Notes: generated by a model from the letters alone, not told the origin. Counted from the stretch's first letter, positions 26,069 to 36,040 are shown. The stretch: 64,000 bases of DNA from Microbacteriaceae bacterium (GCA_024639845.1 JAHEGG010000003.1:111749-175748); one strand, 5' to 3'. Translations and numbers: made by a program.

Positions 26069-27022
26069 GTGAGTTCAGAGAATTACATCGCCAACAAGGC
26101 CTGGGGCCACGGCCTCGCCACGATTTCGGCCGAGGGGTCGGTGCTCGACGTTTGGTATCCGAATCCAGCGCTCGGTGAAGCACCCAAGACCGACGCACTT
26201 TGGGTCGTGCCCAAGCAACTCGACTCGCTCACGGGGGCTGATGCTCGCCGCAACGTGACCACTCAAGTGGTTCGCACCGAGATCGACCTTCAGTTGCCGG
26301 TGACCAGCACCGCAGATGCCTACCTGCGCCTTCACCTGCTTTCGCACCTGCTGGTTCAACCAAACACGATCAACCTCGAGGGCCTGCTGCCTAATCTCCC
26401 AATCGTGGCGTTCACATCGGCGGGAGCCGTGGCAGTAGATGAGCTCGACGCGCTTCGCCCCGGTTTGCAGCGAGCCGGCATCGCTATTCACGCGATCGAC
26501 AAGTTCCCGAGACTGGTTGACTACGTCACTCCCCAAAAGGTTCGAATCGCGGATGCTTCGCGAGTTCGCCTCGGTGCGCATCTAGCCCCGGGAACCACTG
26601 TCATGCACGAGGGCTTCGTGAACTTCAACGCCGGCACCTTGGGTGTCGCCATGGTCGAGGGCCGCATTTCGCAGGGCGTCGTCGTGGGCGACGGCTCAGA
26701 CATCGGCGGCGGTGCGAGCATCATGGGCACCCTGTCTGGTGGCGGACGCGAGCGCGTGCGTATCGGAGCCAGAGCACTGCTTGGCGCGAACGCCGGTGTT
26801 GGAATTTCGATCGGTGACGACTCGGTAGTCGAGGCGGGACTCTATGTGACCGCGGGAACCAAGGTCACGGTCATCGATGACTCAGGCGAACGATCGGTCA
26901 AGGCCATCGAACTATCTGGCGTTAGCAACCTGCTTTTCCGCCGCAACTCCGTTTCGGGCCGCGTCGAAGCGACTCCGCGAAGCGGCGTTGGCATCACGCT
27001 AAACAGCTCACTGCACAAGTAG
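26069..27022 (+). CDS. dapD: Tetrahydrodipicolinate N-succinyltransferase
   Basis: A 317-residue enzyme of the actinobacterial DapD type that adds succinate from succinyl-CoA to tetrahydrodipicolinate. A left-handed beta-helix with hexapeptide repeats spans about residues 160-270 ([55 protein letters not shown]). The GTG start has a TAACAT -10 six bases upstream and no leader. It ends 26 bp from the convergent thiL gene. Confidence 0.94.
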   Translation: MSSENYIANKAWGHGLATISAEGSVLDVWYPNPALGEAPKTDALWVVPKQLDSLTGADARRNVTTQVVRTEIDLQLPVTSTADAYLRLHLLSHLLVQPNTINLEGLLPNLPIVAFTSAGAVAVDELDALRPGLQRAGIAIHAIDKFPRLVDYVTPQKVRIADASRVRLGAHLAPGTTVMHEGFVNFNAGTLGVAMVEGRISQGVVVGDGSDIGGGASIMGTLSGGGRERVRIGARALLGANAGVGISIGDDSVVEAGLYVTAGTKVTVIDDSGERSVKAIELSGVSNLLFRRNSVSGRVEATPRSGVGITLNSSLHK

Positions 27023-27047
27023 TCACGGCTCAAGCCGCTGACGCTCG

Positions 27048-28025
27048 CTAGCGGTCTCCCCGCACCGAATCCCAACCGCCTTCAGGCAAAAGTTCGTCGT
27101 CCAACCAGACACCTTCGCCCTCAGCCACCACACCGATCGGTTTGAAAGCTCTGGGCAGCGAGGCTCCCGGGGCGAATGTGGCCAACAGCGCGTGGTCCTC
27201 TCCCCCGGTCAAAACCCATTCAAAGGCGTCGGCCCCGATCGCCATCGCCGGTTCCTCTACCATGGCTGAGAATCCCTGCAAATCGCGACGATTCAAGCGG
27301 ATGCTCACCGCACTGGCCTTGGCGATTCTGGCGGCATCTCGGGCTAGACCGTCAGAAACATCAAGCATCGCGGTGGCGTTGGACTCGGCTGCTGCCACAC
27401 CCTGAGCGATAGGTGGGGTTGGGCGCAGCTGCACCGCGACGAAATCGTCATAGGCCGCTACCGCGTCACGGTTGCCAGACTCGAGCAACGCAAGCCCAGC
27501 CGCTGCCCGCCCTAGTGTGCCCGCTACGGCGACCGTGTCGCCCGGTTGCGCACCAGAGCGAAGCACCGGTGAACGCCCCTCGAGAGCGCCGTGAGCGGTT
27601 ACCGAGATGAATACGGTGTCGCTAGCGGCGAGGTCTCCCCCGACCACGGCACAGCCTGGCGCGAGTTGGGTGCAGGCCGCGGTGAGGCCATCCGCGAAGG
27701 CTTCGAGAGAACTGATCAGGGTTGTGGGAGGAACCGCGATTGCAACAACGAGAGAGGTTGGCTTTGCCCCCATGGCCGCCACATCGGAAACATTGGTGGC
27801 AACCGCCTTGAAGCCCAGGTCGAAAAAGTTCGACCAGTCGAGGCGAAAGTCGTGACCCTCGATCATGGTGTCTGTGGTGACCACGAAACGGTCGTCGGTG
27901 GTCGAAATCACCGCGCTGTCGTCGCCAGACCCCACAATCGTGAAGTCGCCACCGTTCAGGCGCGAAACGGTGCGCCGCAGGGCCTCGTTTTCGCCGATCG
28001 ATGCGATGGTTTCTGGGTTGGTCAC
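27048..28025 (-). CDS. thiL: Thiamine-monophosphate kinase
   Basis: A 325-residue enzyme that makes thiamine diphosphate from thiamine monophosphate. AIR-synthase-like fold with IVGSGDDSAVI near the N-terminus, VVTTDTMIEGHDF, NVSDVAAMGAKP, and a C-terminal GGEDHALLATF. GTG 28025 is preferred over the ATG one codon upstream because TACCTT ends six bases before the GTG, as in other leaderless genes here. The difference is a single residue. No TPP riboswitch precedes it, as expected from a 23-bp upstream gap. Confidence 0.93.
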   Translation of the reverse strand: MTNPETIASIGENEALRRTVSRLNGGDFTIVGSGDDSAVISTTDDRFVVTTDTMIEGHDFRLDWSNFFDLGFKAVATNVSDVAAMGAKPTSLVVAIAVPPTTLISSLEAFADGLTAACTQLAPGCAVVGGDLAASDTVFISVTAHGALEGRSPVLRSGAQPGDTVAVAGTLGRAAAGLALLESGNRDAVAAYDDFVAVQLRPTPPIAQGVAAAESNATAMLDVSDGLARDAARIAKASAVSIRLNRRDLQGFSAMVEEPAMAIGADAFEWVLTGGEDHALLATFAPGASLPRAFKPIGVVAEGEGVWLDDELLPEGGWDSVRGDR

Positions 28026-28031
28026 CATTCA

Positions 28032-28041
28032 AAGGTAGCCT
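28032..28041. promoter_or_regulatory. Shared bidirectional -10 module AAGGTAGCCT (thiL / DUF3515)
   Basis: Minus-strand TACCTT (28037-28032) serves thiL and plus-strand TAGCCT (28036-28041) serves the DUF3515 gene. The two hexamers share the central TA. The start codons are 24 bases apart. Confidence 0.6.
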
Positions 28042-28048
28042 GTATTTG

Positions 28049-28504
28049 ATGAAGATTTTTCGAGTGACCAGCGTCTTAGTGACGCTTGGGCTTGCCGCAT
28101 CCTTGCTCAGCGGATGTTCGGCCACGGTCAACCTCGATGCCGCGCCAGATGCCAACAACCCAACCTGTGCAGAACAATCGGTTCGCCTCCCCGACGAAAT
28201 CGAAGGGCTGGCGCGTCGCACCACCAACGCTCAGGCAACGGGCGCTTGGGGTGCCCCGACCGCGGTGATTTTCAGGTGCGGAGTGGCTCCGGTTGAGGTG
28301 AGCAAACTTGCTTGCGTGACCACCTCTGAAATTGACTGGTTAGTGGATGACTCGAACGCCCCCAGCTATCGATTCATCACGTTTGCGCGAACTCCAGCCA
28401 CCGAGGTAATCGTCGATTCGAAGGTGACTTCGGGAGCGGCCGTTCTAGACGCGCTCGCTGGCGCGGTGGCGCGGGCCAAGGTCAGCAAACGCTGCTCCGG
28501 CTAA
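28049..28504 (+). CDS. DUF3515 lipoprotein
   Basis: A 151-residue secreted protein of the DUF3515 family, with a signal peptide (about residues 1-22) and lipobox LLSGC with the lipidated Cys at 23. Family features: LPDEIEGLARRTTNAQATGAWG and FRCGV, and later PATEVIVDS. Function unknown; genes of this family are typically next to thiL and ddl, as here. Start ATG 28049 with TAGCCT seven bases upstream. Its last 4 bp overlap the convergent ddl gene. Confidence 0.88.
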   Translation: MKIFRVTSVLVTLGLAASLLSGCSATVNLDAAPDANNPTCAEQSVRLPDEIEGLARRTTNAQATGAWGAPTAVIFRCGVAPVEVSKLACVTTSEIDWLVDDSNAPSYRFITFARTPATEVIVDSKVTSGAAVLDALAGAVARAKVSKRCSG

Positions 28505-29592
28505 AGATGACCCTCTAGAGCCAGGTCGATTAGTTCGCTGATTAGATCTGGATAGCTGATTCCGGTTGCCTGCCAGAGCATCGGGAACATCGATAGCGGC
28601 GTGAAACCTGGCATCGTGTTGATCTCGTTGACCAAGAAACCATCTTTGGTCAAGAAGAAGTCCACCCTGGCCAAACCGGCGCCGCCGATTGCCTCAAACG
28701 CCCGTCGCGCAATCGACTGCATTTCGTCGAGCTGTTCGGCAGTGAGGTCGGCAGGCACAACCAGTTGCACCGAAGACTCATCGAGGTATTTGGCCTCGAA
28801 GTCATAGAAGTCGCGACCGGTGACGATGATCTCGCCGGCGACCGAAACTCGAGGTCGCTTTCCGTCTCGCCCACCGAGAACCGCGCACTCGACCTCGCGG
28901 CCAACCAGGCCGCGCTCCACGACGACCTTGTTGTCGTTGTCGAGGGCCAGAGCCACCGCATCCCCGAATTCGGCCATGTCTGAAACCTTAGAAACGCCCA
29001 CCGAAGAGCCAGCACGAGCGGGCTTTACAAATAGCGGCAGTTCACCCAGTTCGGCGACCTTGGCCAGGCAGGACTCCGGGTCGTGCATCCAGTTGCGTTC
29101 ACGAATCACGACGTGGGGCGTCACTGGAATTCCAGCCGCCTGAAACAAGGCTTTGGTGAACTCTTTGTCCATGCCCGCCGCCGACGCGAAAACGCCGTTG
29201 CCCACATAGGGAATGTCGAGCAACTCGAGAAGCCCCTGGATGGTGCCGTCTTCGCCATAGGGGCCGTGCAGCACCGGGAACACCAGGTCGATGTCGCCGA
29301 GCGAGTGAATCTTTCCGTCGGAATCGATGCATCGAAGTTCTTTGTCGCCGAGTTCTGGCCAGATGCACTTTGTACCCGCGAATTCCACGGTCGGCAGCGC
29401 ATCCCCGGTCAGCGTGAACAGTGCTGGGTTGTCATCGACCGGAACCAAAGTGCCGGTCCTGGTGATACCGACGGGCACAAGTTCAAAACGGTTTCGATCG
29501 ATCGCGCCCATCACTCCGGCCGCGGTCACGCACGAGATTGAATGCTCGGATGAACGACCGCCGAACAGCAAAAGCACACGAATCTTCGACAT
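28501..29592 (-). CDS. ddl: D-alanine-D-alanine ligase
   Basis: ATP-grasp ligase of 363 residues that forms the D-Ala-D-Ala dipeptide for peptidoglycan. Motifs: LLFGGRSSEHSISC at the N-terminus, HGPYGEDGTIQGLLELLDIPYVG, the ATP-binding FVKPARAGSSVGVSKV, and ARVDFFLTKDGFLVNEINTMPGFT near the end. The Tyr in the IPYVG loop position points to Ala rather than Lac specificity, so vancomycin-type resistance is not suggested. It follows gpsA with no gap (stop TAG then ATG) and is last in the leuC-to-ddl operon. Confidence 0.95.
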   Translation of the reverse strand: MSKIRVLLLFGGRSSEHSISCVTAAGVMGAIDRNRFELVPVGITRTGTLVPVDDNPALFTLTGDALPTVEFAGTKCIWPELGDKELRCIDSDGKIHSLGDIDLVFPVLHGPYGEDGTIQGLLELLDIPYVGNGVFASAAGMDKEFTKALFQAAGIPVTPHVVIRERNWMHDPESCLAKVAELGELPLFVKPARAGSSVGVSKVSDMAEFGDAVALALDNDNKVVVERGLVGREVECAVLGGRDGKRPRVSVAGEIIVTGRDFYDFEAKYLDESSVQLVVPADLTAEQLDEMQSIARRAFEAIGGAGLARVDFFLTKDGFLVNEINTMPGFTPLSMFPMLWQATGISYPDLISELIDLALEGHL

Positions 29593-30594
29593 CTACTCCC
29601 CCTGAGGCTCGTCGGATTCGTGAGTCAGGTGCGGGGCGATTTCACGGGGATGCATCTTGCCCTGCATCACTAGATAAACCTGCTCGACGATCGGCATTTT
29701 GATGCCCTTTGCTTCGGCCAGCTGAAGTACTGGCGCGATCGAGGCCAGACCTTCTGCGGTTTGCGACAGGCGCTTGACGACCTCGTTCAGGCGGTAACCC
29801 TTGCCGAGCATTTCACCGGCCTTGTGGTTGCGAGACAGTGGCGATTCAGCGGTGGCGATGAGGTCGCCGAGCCCGGCGAGCCCGTTCATGGTTTTCGCCT
29901 TGGCTCCGTGAGCCACTGCGAAACGCGAAATTTCGGCCAAACCGCGGGTCATGATCGAGGCCTTGGTGTTCTGACCGTAGCCAACGCCGTTCACGATACC
30001 GATCGCGACAGCGATGAGGTTCTTGAGGATTCCACCGAACTCGGTGCCGATGACATCCGTGTTGGTGAAGGTGGTGAAATACGAGTTGGAGGCGGCCTTG
30101 GCGACCAACTCGGCATTGTCTAGCGACTTGCAAGCGGCCACCGATGCGGTCGGCTGCTCGGCGGCGATCTCGAGCGACAGGTTTGGCCCGCTGACCACGC
30201 AGATTTGGTCGTTGCTGAACTTGGTTGTCTGGGCGATAACTTCGCTCATACGAAGACCAGTGTCTTTTTCGACACCCTTCATCAAGCTCACCAAAATTGC
30301 ATTCTTCGGAATCAGCTCGGCCCATTCGGCGAGGTTCGATCGAAGCGACTGGGATGGAACCGCGATGTAAACCTGCTCGGCGCCCTCTAGAACTTCGGCC
30401 ACCGATGCCGATGCGCGAAGTGCCGCGGGCAACTCGATGCCAGGCAGGTAATCGCCGTTGCGGTGTTCGTTGTTGATTTCATGGGCCAGATCCGAACGGC
30501 GCGACCACAGGGTGACGTCGTTTCCGGCATCGGTCAAAACCTTGGCGAAGGTCGTTCCCCATGACCCTGCACCCATCACTGCGATTTTGCTCAA
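29593..30594 (-). CDS. gpsA: Glycerol-3-phosphate dehydrogenase [NAD(P)+]
   Basis: A 333-residue cytosolic enzyme that reduces dihydroxyacetone phosphate to sn-glycerol 3-phosphate for phospholipids. The NAD-binding motif is VMGAGSWGTTFAKVL; later motifs are SLMKGVEKDTGLRMSEV, GPNLSLEIA and the catalytic Lys region GGILKNLIAVAIGI. TTG start overlaps the plsC stop (TTGA). Pairing with plsC places two consecutive steps of phosphatidate synthesis together. Confidence 0.95.
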   Translation of the reverse strand: MSKIAVMGAGSWGTTFAKVLTDAGNDVTLWSRRSDLAHEINNEHRNGDYLPGIELPAALRASASVAEVLEGAEQVYIAVPSQSLRSNLAEWAELIPKNAILVSLMKGVEKDTGLRMSEVIAQTTKFSNDQICVVSGPNLSLEIAAEQPTASVAACKSLDNAELVAKAASNSYFTTFTNTDVIGTEFGGILKNLIAVAIGIVNGVGYGQNTKASIMTRGLAEISRFAVAHGAKAKTMNGLAGLGDLIATAESPLSRNHKAGEMLGKGYRLNEVVKRLSQTAEGLASIAPVLQLAEAKGIKMPIVEQVYLVMQGKMHPREIAPHLTHESDEPQGE

Positions 30595-31397
30595 CTCTCA
30601 CCAACCTGCTTCTTTGGCGCTTTCTTGAAGTTTCCGTGCTCTGAAAGTCCATGTTCGCGCGGGTCAAAAACCTTGGTTGGGGCTTTTGCATCGCGAAGAA
30701 TCTCGGTAAGGCGAGTGATTTCTGCCATGGCTAGTTCGGTGGCCTCGGCATAGTCGTTGTTGGTCAACTTTCGGCCGCGGTATTTGTCTAGATTCAATGG
30801 CTCGCCGATGATCATTCGAACCGGGTGCCACGGCTTTGGCCGCAGTTTCTTCGAATAGGTCGGCAACACAACCTCGGTTCCCCACTGCGCCATCGGAATG
30901 AACGGCACGTTGCAGTCGAGCGCTAGCTTCACCGCACCAATCTTGCCTCGCATCGGCCAGCCGTCGGGTTCACGGGTCAGAGTGCCTTCAGGAAAAATCG
31001 CGATGACTCGGCCGGCGTTGAGAACAGCGTGCGCGGCATCCATGGGTTCACGGTTTGAGTGACCGCCGCGATAGACGGGCACCTGCTCGACACCGAGCAA
31101 AACCGACCCGATCACCGGTGCCTTGAACAGATTGCCCTTGGCCAAGAAGTGCGGGGTGCGCTTGAGCCTGAAATAGACCATGTATGCCACGGCAAGCGCA
31201 TCGAGATAGGTGACGTGGTTCGCGGCAATCACATAGCCGCCGGTCTTTGGCACGTTTTCAACGCCCTTGACCTCAATGCGATAAAGCGCACGAACGATGG
31301 GCTTCAAGAAGTTGGCCACCAGTCGCGTGCCGAAGTGAATATCCTTCTTGTGGATCTTCGGCATCTTTAGAAAGTCGCCGGACTTTTTCTTTGCCAT
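30591..31397 (-). CDS. plsC: 1-acyl-sn-glycerol-3-phosphate acyltransferase
   Basis: A 268-residue membrane-associated acyltransferase that makes phosphatidic acid. The catalytic HX4D box is NHVTYLDAL; FPEGTLTRE is the glycerol-phosphate-binding motif III and VPFIPMAQWGTE motif IV. A basic N-terminus (MAKKKSGDFLKMPKIHKKD) precedes it. Start ATG 31397 is fixed by GGAG five bases upstream and lies 2 bp after the murA stop. The frame stays open another 255 bp into murA, which is not coding here. Confidence 0.92.
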   Translation of the reverse strand: MAKKKSGDFLKMPKIHKKDIHFGTRLVANFLKPIVRALYRIEVKGVENVPKTGGYVIAANHVTYLDALAVAYMVYFRLKRTPHFLAKGNLFKAPVIGSVLLGVEQVPVYRGGHSNREPMDAAHAVLNAGRVIAIFPEGTLTREPDGWPMRGKIGAVKLALDCNVPFIPMAQWGTEVVLPTYSKKLRPKPWHPVRMIIGEPLNLDKYRGRKLTNNDYAEATELAMAEITRLTEILRDAKAPTKVFDPREHGLSEHGNFKKAPKKQVGES

Positions 31398-31399
31398 GT

Positions 31400-32713
31400 C
31401 TACTCCGTATAAGTGAAATCGGCTCCGAGTGCTTCGAGTTTTGCCAAGAAGTGCTCGTAACCGCGCGAGATCAGCTGAACGTTGGTGACGTTCGAGATTC
31501 CCTCGGCTGCCAATGCCGCGACCATGTGGCTGAATCCACCACGAAGGTCTGGCACTCGGATGTCGGCACCGTGTAACGGAGTCGGGCCGGAGATCACCGC
31601 GGAGTGATTGAAGTTGCGTTGACCAAAGCGGCAGGGGTTTCCGCCAAGGCACTCGCGGTAGATCTGAATCTGTGCACCCATTTGAACGAGTGCATCAGTG
31701 AACCCGAAGCGGTTTTCATAAACCGTTTCGTGCACAATCGACAGGCCCTTGGCCTGAGTTAGGGCAACCACGAGTGGCTGCTGCCAGTCGGTCATAAACC
31801 CTGGATGAACATCCGTTTCGATAACGACCGGCTGCAGGTCGCCGCCAGGGTGATAGAAGCGGATGCCGTCGTCGTGAATCTCGAAAGCTCCACCGACTTT
31901 GCGGAACACGTTCAAGAAGGTCATCATTTCTTGCTGACGTGCCCCACCGACGAAGATGTCGCCGTGGGTTGCCAGTGCCGCGGCCGCCCACGAGGCAGCC
32001 TCGTTGCGGTCAAAGAGTGCGCTGTGGGAGTATCCGCCAAGAGTCTTGACGCCCTCAATGCGAATCACGCGGTCGGTGTCAACCGAGATGATCGCACCCA
32101 TCTTCTGCAGAATCGCAATCAGGTCCATGATCTCTGGTTCGACGGCCGCACCGGTCAGTTCGGTTAGGCCCTCCGCCCGAACCGAGGTCAGCAACACCTG
32201 CTCGGTCGCGCCAACGCTCGGATACGGCAGCGAGATTTTGGCACCCTTCAGACCATCCGGTGCGCTCAGGCGAATTCCGTTGGGCTGCTTGTCGATTACG
32301 GCACCAAAGTTGCGCAACACCTCTAGGTGGTAATCGATCGGACGGTCGCCGATGTGGCACCCGCCAAGGTCGGGGATGAACGCCTCACCAAGCTGGTGCA
32401 GCAGCGGGCCACAGAACAGGATGGGGATTCTCGAGGAACCGGCGTGGGCATCGATGTCGACCATGCGAGCCGACTTGACGTTGGTTGGATCGAGCGACAT
32501 TGTGCCGTCATCCGAGTGTTCGATCTTTACGCCGTGCAGCTGCAGGAGCTTTGAAACGACCTCGACGTCACTGATGTGAGGCACGTCACGGAGTTCGCTC
32601 GGAGCATCGCCAAGCAGGGCGGCGACCATGGCCTTGGTGACCAGGTTCTTAGCGCCACGAACCTCGACTCGACCGACTAGCGGCTTTCCGCCACGAACGG
32701 TGATTTGACTCAT
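31400..32713 (-). CDS. murA: UDP-N-acetylglucosamine 1-carboxyvinyltransferase
   Basis: A 437-residue enzyme for the first committed step of peptidoglycan synthesis. Lys22-Asn23 (GAKN) and the loop GGCHIGDRPIDYH with the catalytic Cys119 are present; Cys, unlike the Asp of M. tuberculosis, predicts fosfomycin sensitivity. The ATG overlaps the leuD stop by one base (TGATG). Operon position after leuCD and before plsC is unusual functionally but conserved in tight spacing here. Confidence 0.95.
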   Translation of the reverse strand: MSQITVRGGKPLVGRVEVRGAKNLVTKAMVAALLGDAPSELRDVPHISDVEVVSKLLQLHGVKIEHSDDGTMSLDPTNVKSARMVDIDAHAGSSRIPILFCGPLLHQLGEAFIPDLGGCHIGDRPIDYHLEVLRNFGAVIDKQPNGIRLSAPDGLKGAKISLPYPSVGATEQVLLTSVRAEGLTELTGAAVEPEIMDLIAILQKMGAIISVDTDRVIRIEGVKTLGGYSHSALFDRNEAASWAAAALATHGDIFVGGARQQEMMTFLNVFRKVGGAFEIHDDGIRFYHPGGDLQPVVIETDVHPGFMTDWQQPLVVALTQAKGLSIVHETVYENRFGFTDALVQMGAQIQIYRECLGGNPCRFGQRNFNHSAVISGPTPLHGADIRVPDLRGGFSHMVAALAAEGISNVTNVQLISRGYEHFLAKLEALGADFTYTE

Positions 32714-33315
32714 CAGGCTCCCTTGGCTGGAAGAGTCTTGGGGCGCCAAGACTCTCGTTTCGCCTCAAAGTCGGTGATCGACTTCTCGTCTCGCAGGGTG
32801 AGCCCGATGTCATCGAGCCCTTCAAGTAGACGCCACCTAGTGTATTCGTCAATCTCAAAATCGACGCGGATGTCGCCCACCACAACCGTCTTGTCGACGA
32901 GGTTTACGGTTGCCTCGAGACCGGGGTTGGACTCAAGTGCCTGCCAGATTCGCTCGATGTCTTCGTCGGCCACGATTCCCGTAACCAGACCTTGCTTGCC
33001 CGAGTTTCCGCGGAAGATGTCGGCGAACTTGCTCGAGAAGACGGCCTTGAAACCGTAGTCGCGAAGCGCCCAAACGGCGTGCTCACGACTCGAACCGGTG
33101 CCAAAGTCTGGGCCGGCGAACAGCACCGAACCGGTGGCATAGGCAGGCTGGTTGAGCACGAACTCGGGATCGTTTCGCCAGGCCGCGAATAGGGCATCCT
33201 CGAAGCCGGTTTTGGTGATGCGCTTGAGATAAACCGCTGGGATGATCTGGTCGGTGTCAACGTTGCTGCGACGCAGCGGCACGCCAACACCGGTATAGGT
33301 TTCAAACTTTTCCAT
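32713..33315 (-). CDS. leuD: 3-isopropylmalate dehydratase small subunit
   Basis: The 200-residue swivel-domain subunit of isopropylmalate isomerase. Signatures: [17 protein letters not shown] near the N-terminus and [17 protein letters not shown] about residue 75. ATG 33315 overlaps the leuC stop by one base; an upstream extension would lie inside leuC. It works with leuC to convert 2- to 3-isopropylmalate. Confidence 0.95.
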   Translation of the reverse strand: MEKFETYTGVGVPLRRSNVDTDQIIPAVYLKRITKTGFEDALFAAWRNDPEFVLNQPAYATGSVLFAGPDFGTGSSREHAVWALRDYGFKAVFSSKFADIFRGNSGKQGLVTGIVADEDIERIWQALESNPGLEATVNLVDKTVVVGDIRVDFEIDEYTRWRLLEGLDDIGLTLRDEKSITDFEAKRESWRPKTLPAKGA

Positions 33316-34733
33316 CAGTTGCCCTCCTCGAGGTCGGCAGGGCTCGAGAGCGTGCCGCGAATGGCGGTGGCGGCAGCAACCAGTGGCGACACCAGGTGGG
33401 TTCGGGAGCCCTTGCCCTGGCGACCCTCGAAGTTTCGGTTTGAAGTTGACGCGGCACGTTCTCCTGGCGCGAGCTGGTCTGGGTTCATGCCCAGACACAT
33501 CGAGCAGCCGGCGAAACGCCATTCAGCGCCAAACTCCTTGAAAACCTGGTCAAGGCCCTCAGCTTCGGCCTGCAAGCGAACTCGCGCCGAACCTGGCACG
33601 ACCATCATGCGAACACCCTCGGCCTTGGTCTTGCCCTTGATCACCGCGGCAGCCGCACGAAGGTCTTCGATGCGGCTGTTGGTGCACGAACCCAAGAACA
33701 CGGTGTCGACTCGAATGTCTTTCATCTTCGTGCCTGGGGTCAGATCCATGTATTCGAGGGCACGCTCGGCGGCCGCTCTCTCGTTCGGATCGGCGATGTC
33801 GCCAGGGTTCGGCACGACATCGAGCAACGAGACGCCCTGCCCCGGGTTGGTTCCCCAGGTCACGAACGGGTCGAGGGTGTTGGCATCGAGAAATACCTCG
33901 GCGTCAAACGTTGCACCCTCATCGGTTGGCAGCGTCTGCCAGTAGGCGACTGCGGCATCCCAGTCGGCACCTTCTGGCGCATGCGGGCGACCCTTGAGGT
34001 AATCGAACGTAATCTGGTCGGGGGCGACCATTCCAGCGCGAGCGCCCGCCTCAATCGACATGTTGCAAATGGTCATTCTGGCTTCCATCGAAAGCGAGCG
34101 AATAGCGCTGCCACGATATTCGAGCACATAGCCCTGACCGCCGCCCGTGCCGATCTTGGCAATCACGGCAAGGATGATGTCCTTTGCGGTTACTCCGGCA
34201 CGCAAGGTGCCCTCAACGTTGATCGCCATGGTCTTGAAAGGCTTTAGTGGCAAAGTTTGGGTGGCAAGCACGTGCTCAACCTCGCTGGTGCCGATGCCCA
34301 TCGCGAGCGCCCCGAAAGCGCCGTGGGTCGAAGTGTGTGAATCGCCACAGACCACTGTGATGCCAGGCATGGTCAGGCCGAGCTGCGGGCCTACCACGTG
34401 CACGATTCCCTGCTCAACGTCGCCCAGCGAGTGGATGCGGATGCCAAACTCTTCGGCGTTGCTGCGCAGAGCGTGAATCTGAGTGCGACTGGTGATGTCG
34501 GCAATCGGCTTGTCGATGTCCCAGGTTGGGGTGTTGTGGTCTTCGGTCGCGATGGTGAGATCTGGGCGGCGAACCGGGCGGCCGGCCATCCTTAGACCAT
34601 CGAATGCTTGCGGGCTGGTCACTTCGTGCACCAGGTGAAGGTCGATATAGAGCAGGTCAGGCGAGCCATTTTCGCCCTTGACGACGAGATGGTCGTTCCA
34701 AACCTTTTCGGCCAGAGTTAGCGGCTTTGTCAT
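33315..34733 (-). CDS. leuC: 3-isopropylmalate dehydratase large subunit
   Basis: The 472-residue Fe-S subunit of isopropylmalate isomerase. Cluster ligands are the Cys in [13 protein letters not shown] and in [40 protein letters not shown] is also present. ATG 34733 has AAGGTG four bases upstream and TAAACT at about -30, so unlike most promoters here it has a real leader (about 25 bases). It heads the operon leuC-leuD-murA-plsC-gpsA-ddl, and is divergent from the MFS gene. Confidence 0.95.
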   Translation of the reverse strand: MTKPLTLAEKVWNDHLVVKGENGSPDLLYIDLHLVHEVTSPQAFDGLRMAGRPVRRPDLTIATEDHNTPTWDIDKPIADITSRTQIHALRSNAEEFGIRIHSLGDVEQGIVHVVGPQLGLTMPGITVVCGDSHTSTHGAFGALAMGIGTSEVEHVLATQTLPLKPFKTMAINVEGTLRAGVTAKDIILAVIAKIGTGGGQGYVLEYRGSAIRSLSMEARMTICNMSIEAGARAGMVAPDQITFDYLKGRPHAPEGADWDAAVAYWQTLPTDEGATFDAEVFLDANTLDPFVTWGTNPGQGVSLLDVVPNPGDIADPNERAAAERALEYMDLTPGTKMKDIRVDTVFLGSCTNSRIEDLRAAAAVIKGKTKAEGVRMMVVPGSARVRLQAEAEGLDQVFKEFGAEWRFAGCSMCLGMNPDQLAPGERAASTSNRNFEGRQGKGSRTHLVSPLVAAATAIRGTLSSPADLEEGN

Positions 34734-34780
34734 TACCCACCTTGAATTGCGAATGAACTTCAAGTTTACCTTCTAGTGCG

Positions 34781-34786
34781 TAGGCT
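34781..34786 (+). promoter_or_regulatory. -10 element TAGGCT of the MFS gene
   Basis: TAGGCT then six bases then GTG 34793; leaderless by spacing. Confidence 0.55.
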
Positions 34787-34792
34787 GGCAGG

Positions 34793-36040
34793 GTGACCAA
34801 CGTCGATCTCGAATACCTACAGCGCCGAACAGTGGCGGTTCTAACCGCGGGGCAGGTGCTCTCTGGCTTTGGACTGGGCTCAACACTTTCGATTGGCGCG
34901 CTGCTTGCCGAACATATCTCGGGAACCGCAGCATGGTCTGGCGCGGCGGCCACCTTCTCAACCCTTGGCGCAGCCACCTGGGCCATTCCGCTTAGCAGAA
35001 TCGCATATTCGCGCGGTCGCCGTCCTTCGCTAGCCGTTGGAGCTTCGCTCGCAGTCACGGGTGCCACACTGATGATCGTCGCGGCCGGCACAATGCAGTT
35101 TTGGATGCTCTTGTTGGGGCTATTTCTGCTTGGAGCTGGCTCGGCAACCGGACTTCAAGCGCGATTCGCCGCCACCGACCTACCAAGTTCACGTTCCAAG
35201 GGGCGAGACCTTTCGATGGTCGTCTGGGCAACGACCTTCGGAGCGGTGATCGGCCCTAACCTGTTCGGCCCGGGTGAAGCGCTAGGCGATGCACTTGGCA
35301 TGCCAAGCATGACCGGACCATTTCTGATCACCATCGCCGCTCAGATTCTCGCCTCGATCACGTTTTGGTTCGGGTTGCGCCCCGACCCGTTGCTCACGGC
35401 GATGCAGGCGGATCCCGAGGCAGCCGCGACCAAGGCTAAGCGATCGTTTGGCGAGGCCATCAAGACTTTGCGTGAGCATCCGAGTGCCGGTTATGCGCTT
35501 GCCGTGATCGCGCTCAGTCACATGGTGATGGTTTCGGTGATGTCGATGACTCCCGTGCACATGGAGCATCACGGAGCGGTGCTGGCGCTGGTCGGTTTTA
35601 CGATCAGTCTGCACATCGCCGGCATGTATGCCTTCTCGCCGATTTTTGGTTGGCTTGCCGACCGCATCGGAAAGATTGCCACCGTCATTCTGGGTCAGGC
35701 CATACTGATCGCCGCCCTCATGATTGCTGGCTTTGGCGCTGGAAACTTCAACAGCGTCGGTCTCGGTCTTTTCTTGCTTGGCCTCGGATGGTCGGCCGCC
35801 ACGGTTTCTGGCTCGGCACTACTTGCCGAATCGGTTCCGCTAGCGCAGAAGACCAACGTCCAGGGCGTCAGCGACTCGTTGATGATGCTGGCTGGAGCAT
35901 TTGGCGGAGCGGTGAGCGGAAGCATCCTTGCGGCAAGCGAATTTCTGGGGCTCAACCTGGCCGCGCTCGCGCCGGTCAGCATAGTTTTGGCGCTCACCGG
36001 CCTAGCCCTGATTAGGCGAAACCGAAACCGAGCAGCCTAA
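34793..36040 (+). CDS. Major facilitator superfamily transporter
   Basis: A 415-residue membrane carrier with about 12 hydrophobic segments in two halves, a long charged central loop (about residues 203-230), and the loop 2-3 motif region RIAYSRGRRPSLAVGA with a matching WLADRIGKIATVI in the second half. The substrate cannot be told; efflux is as likely as uptake. GTG start with a leaderless-type promoter. Its 3' end overlaps the convergent ABC permease gene by 4 bp. Confidence 0.85.
   Translation: MTNVDLEYLQRRTVAVLTAGQVLSGFGLGSTLSIGALLAEHISGTAAWSGAAATFSTLGAATWAIPLSRIAYSRGRRPSLAVGASLAVTGATLMIVAAGTMQFWMLLLGLFLLGAGSATGLQARFAATDLPSSRSKGRDLSMVVWATTFGAVIGPNLFGPGEALGDALGMPSMTGPFLITIAAQILASITFWFGLRPDPLLTAMQADPEAAATKAKRSFGEAIKTLREHPSAGYALAVIALSHMVMVSVMSMTPVHMEHHGAVLALVGFTISLHIAGMYAFSPIFGWLADRIGKIATVILGQAILIAALMIAGFGAGNFNSVGLGLFLLGLGWSAATVSGSALLAESVPLAQKTNVQGVSDSLMMLAGAFGGAVSGSILAASEFLGLNLAALAPVSIVLALTGLALIRRNRNRAA

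Noticed and set aside
28026..28048. TPP riboswitch upstream of thiL
   Set aside because: The gap to the divergent gene is 23 bp, too short for the aptamer.
27622..28227. Minus-strand frame of about 200 codons spanning thiL and the DUF3515 gene
   Set aside because: It overlaps two clear genes and the promoter module between them, and its translation is Arg/Pro-rich with no family signal.
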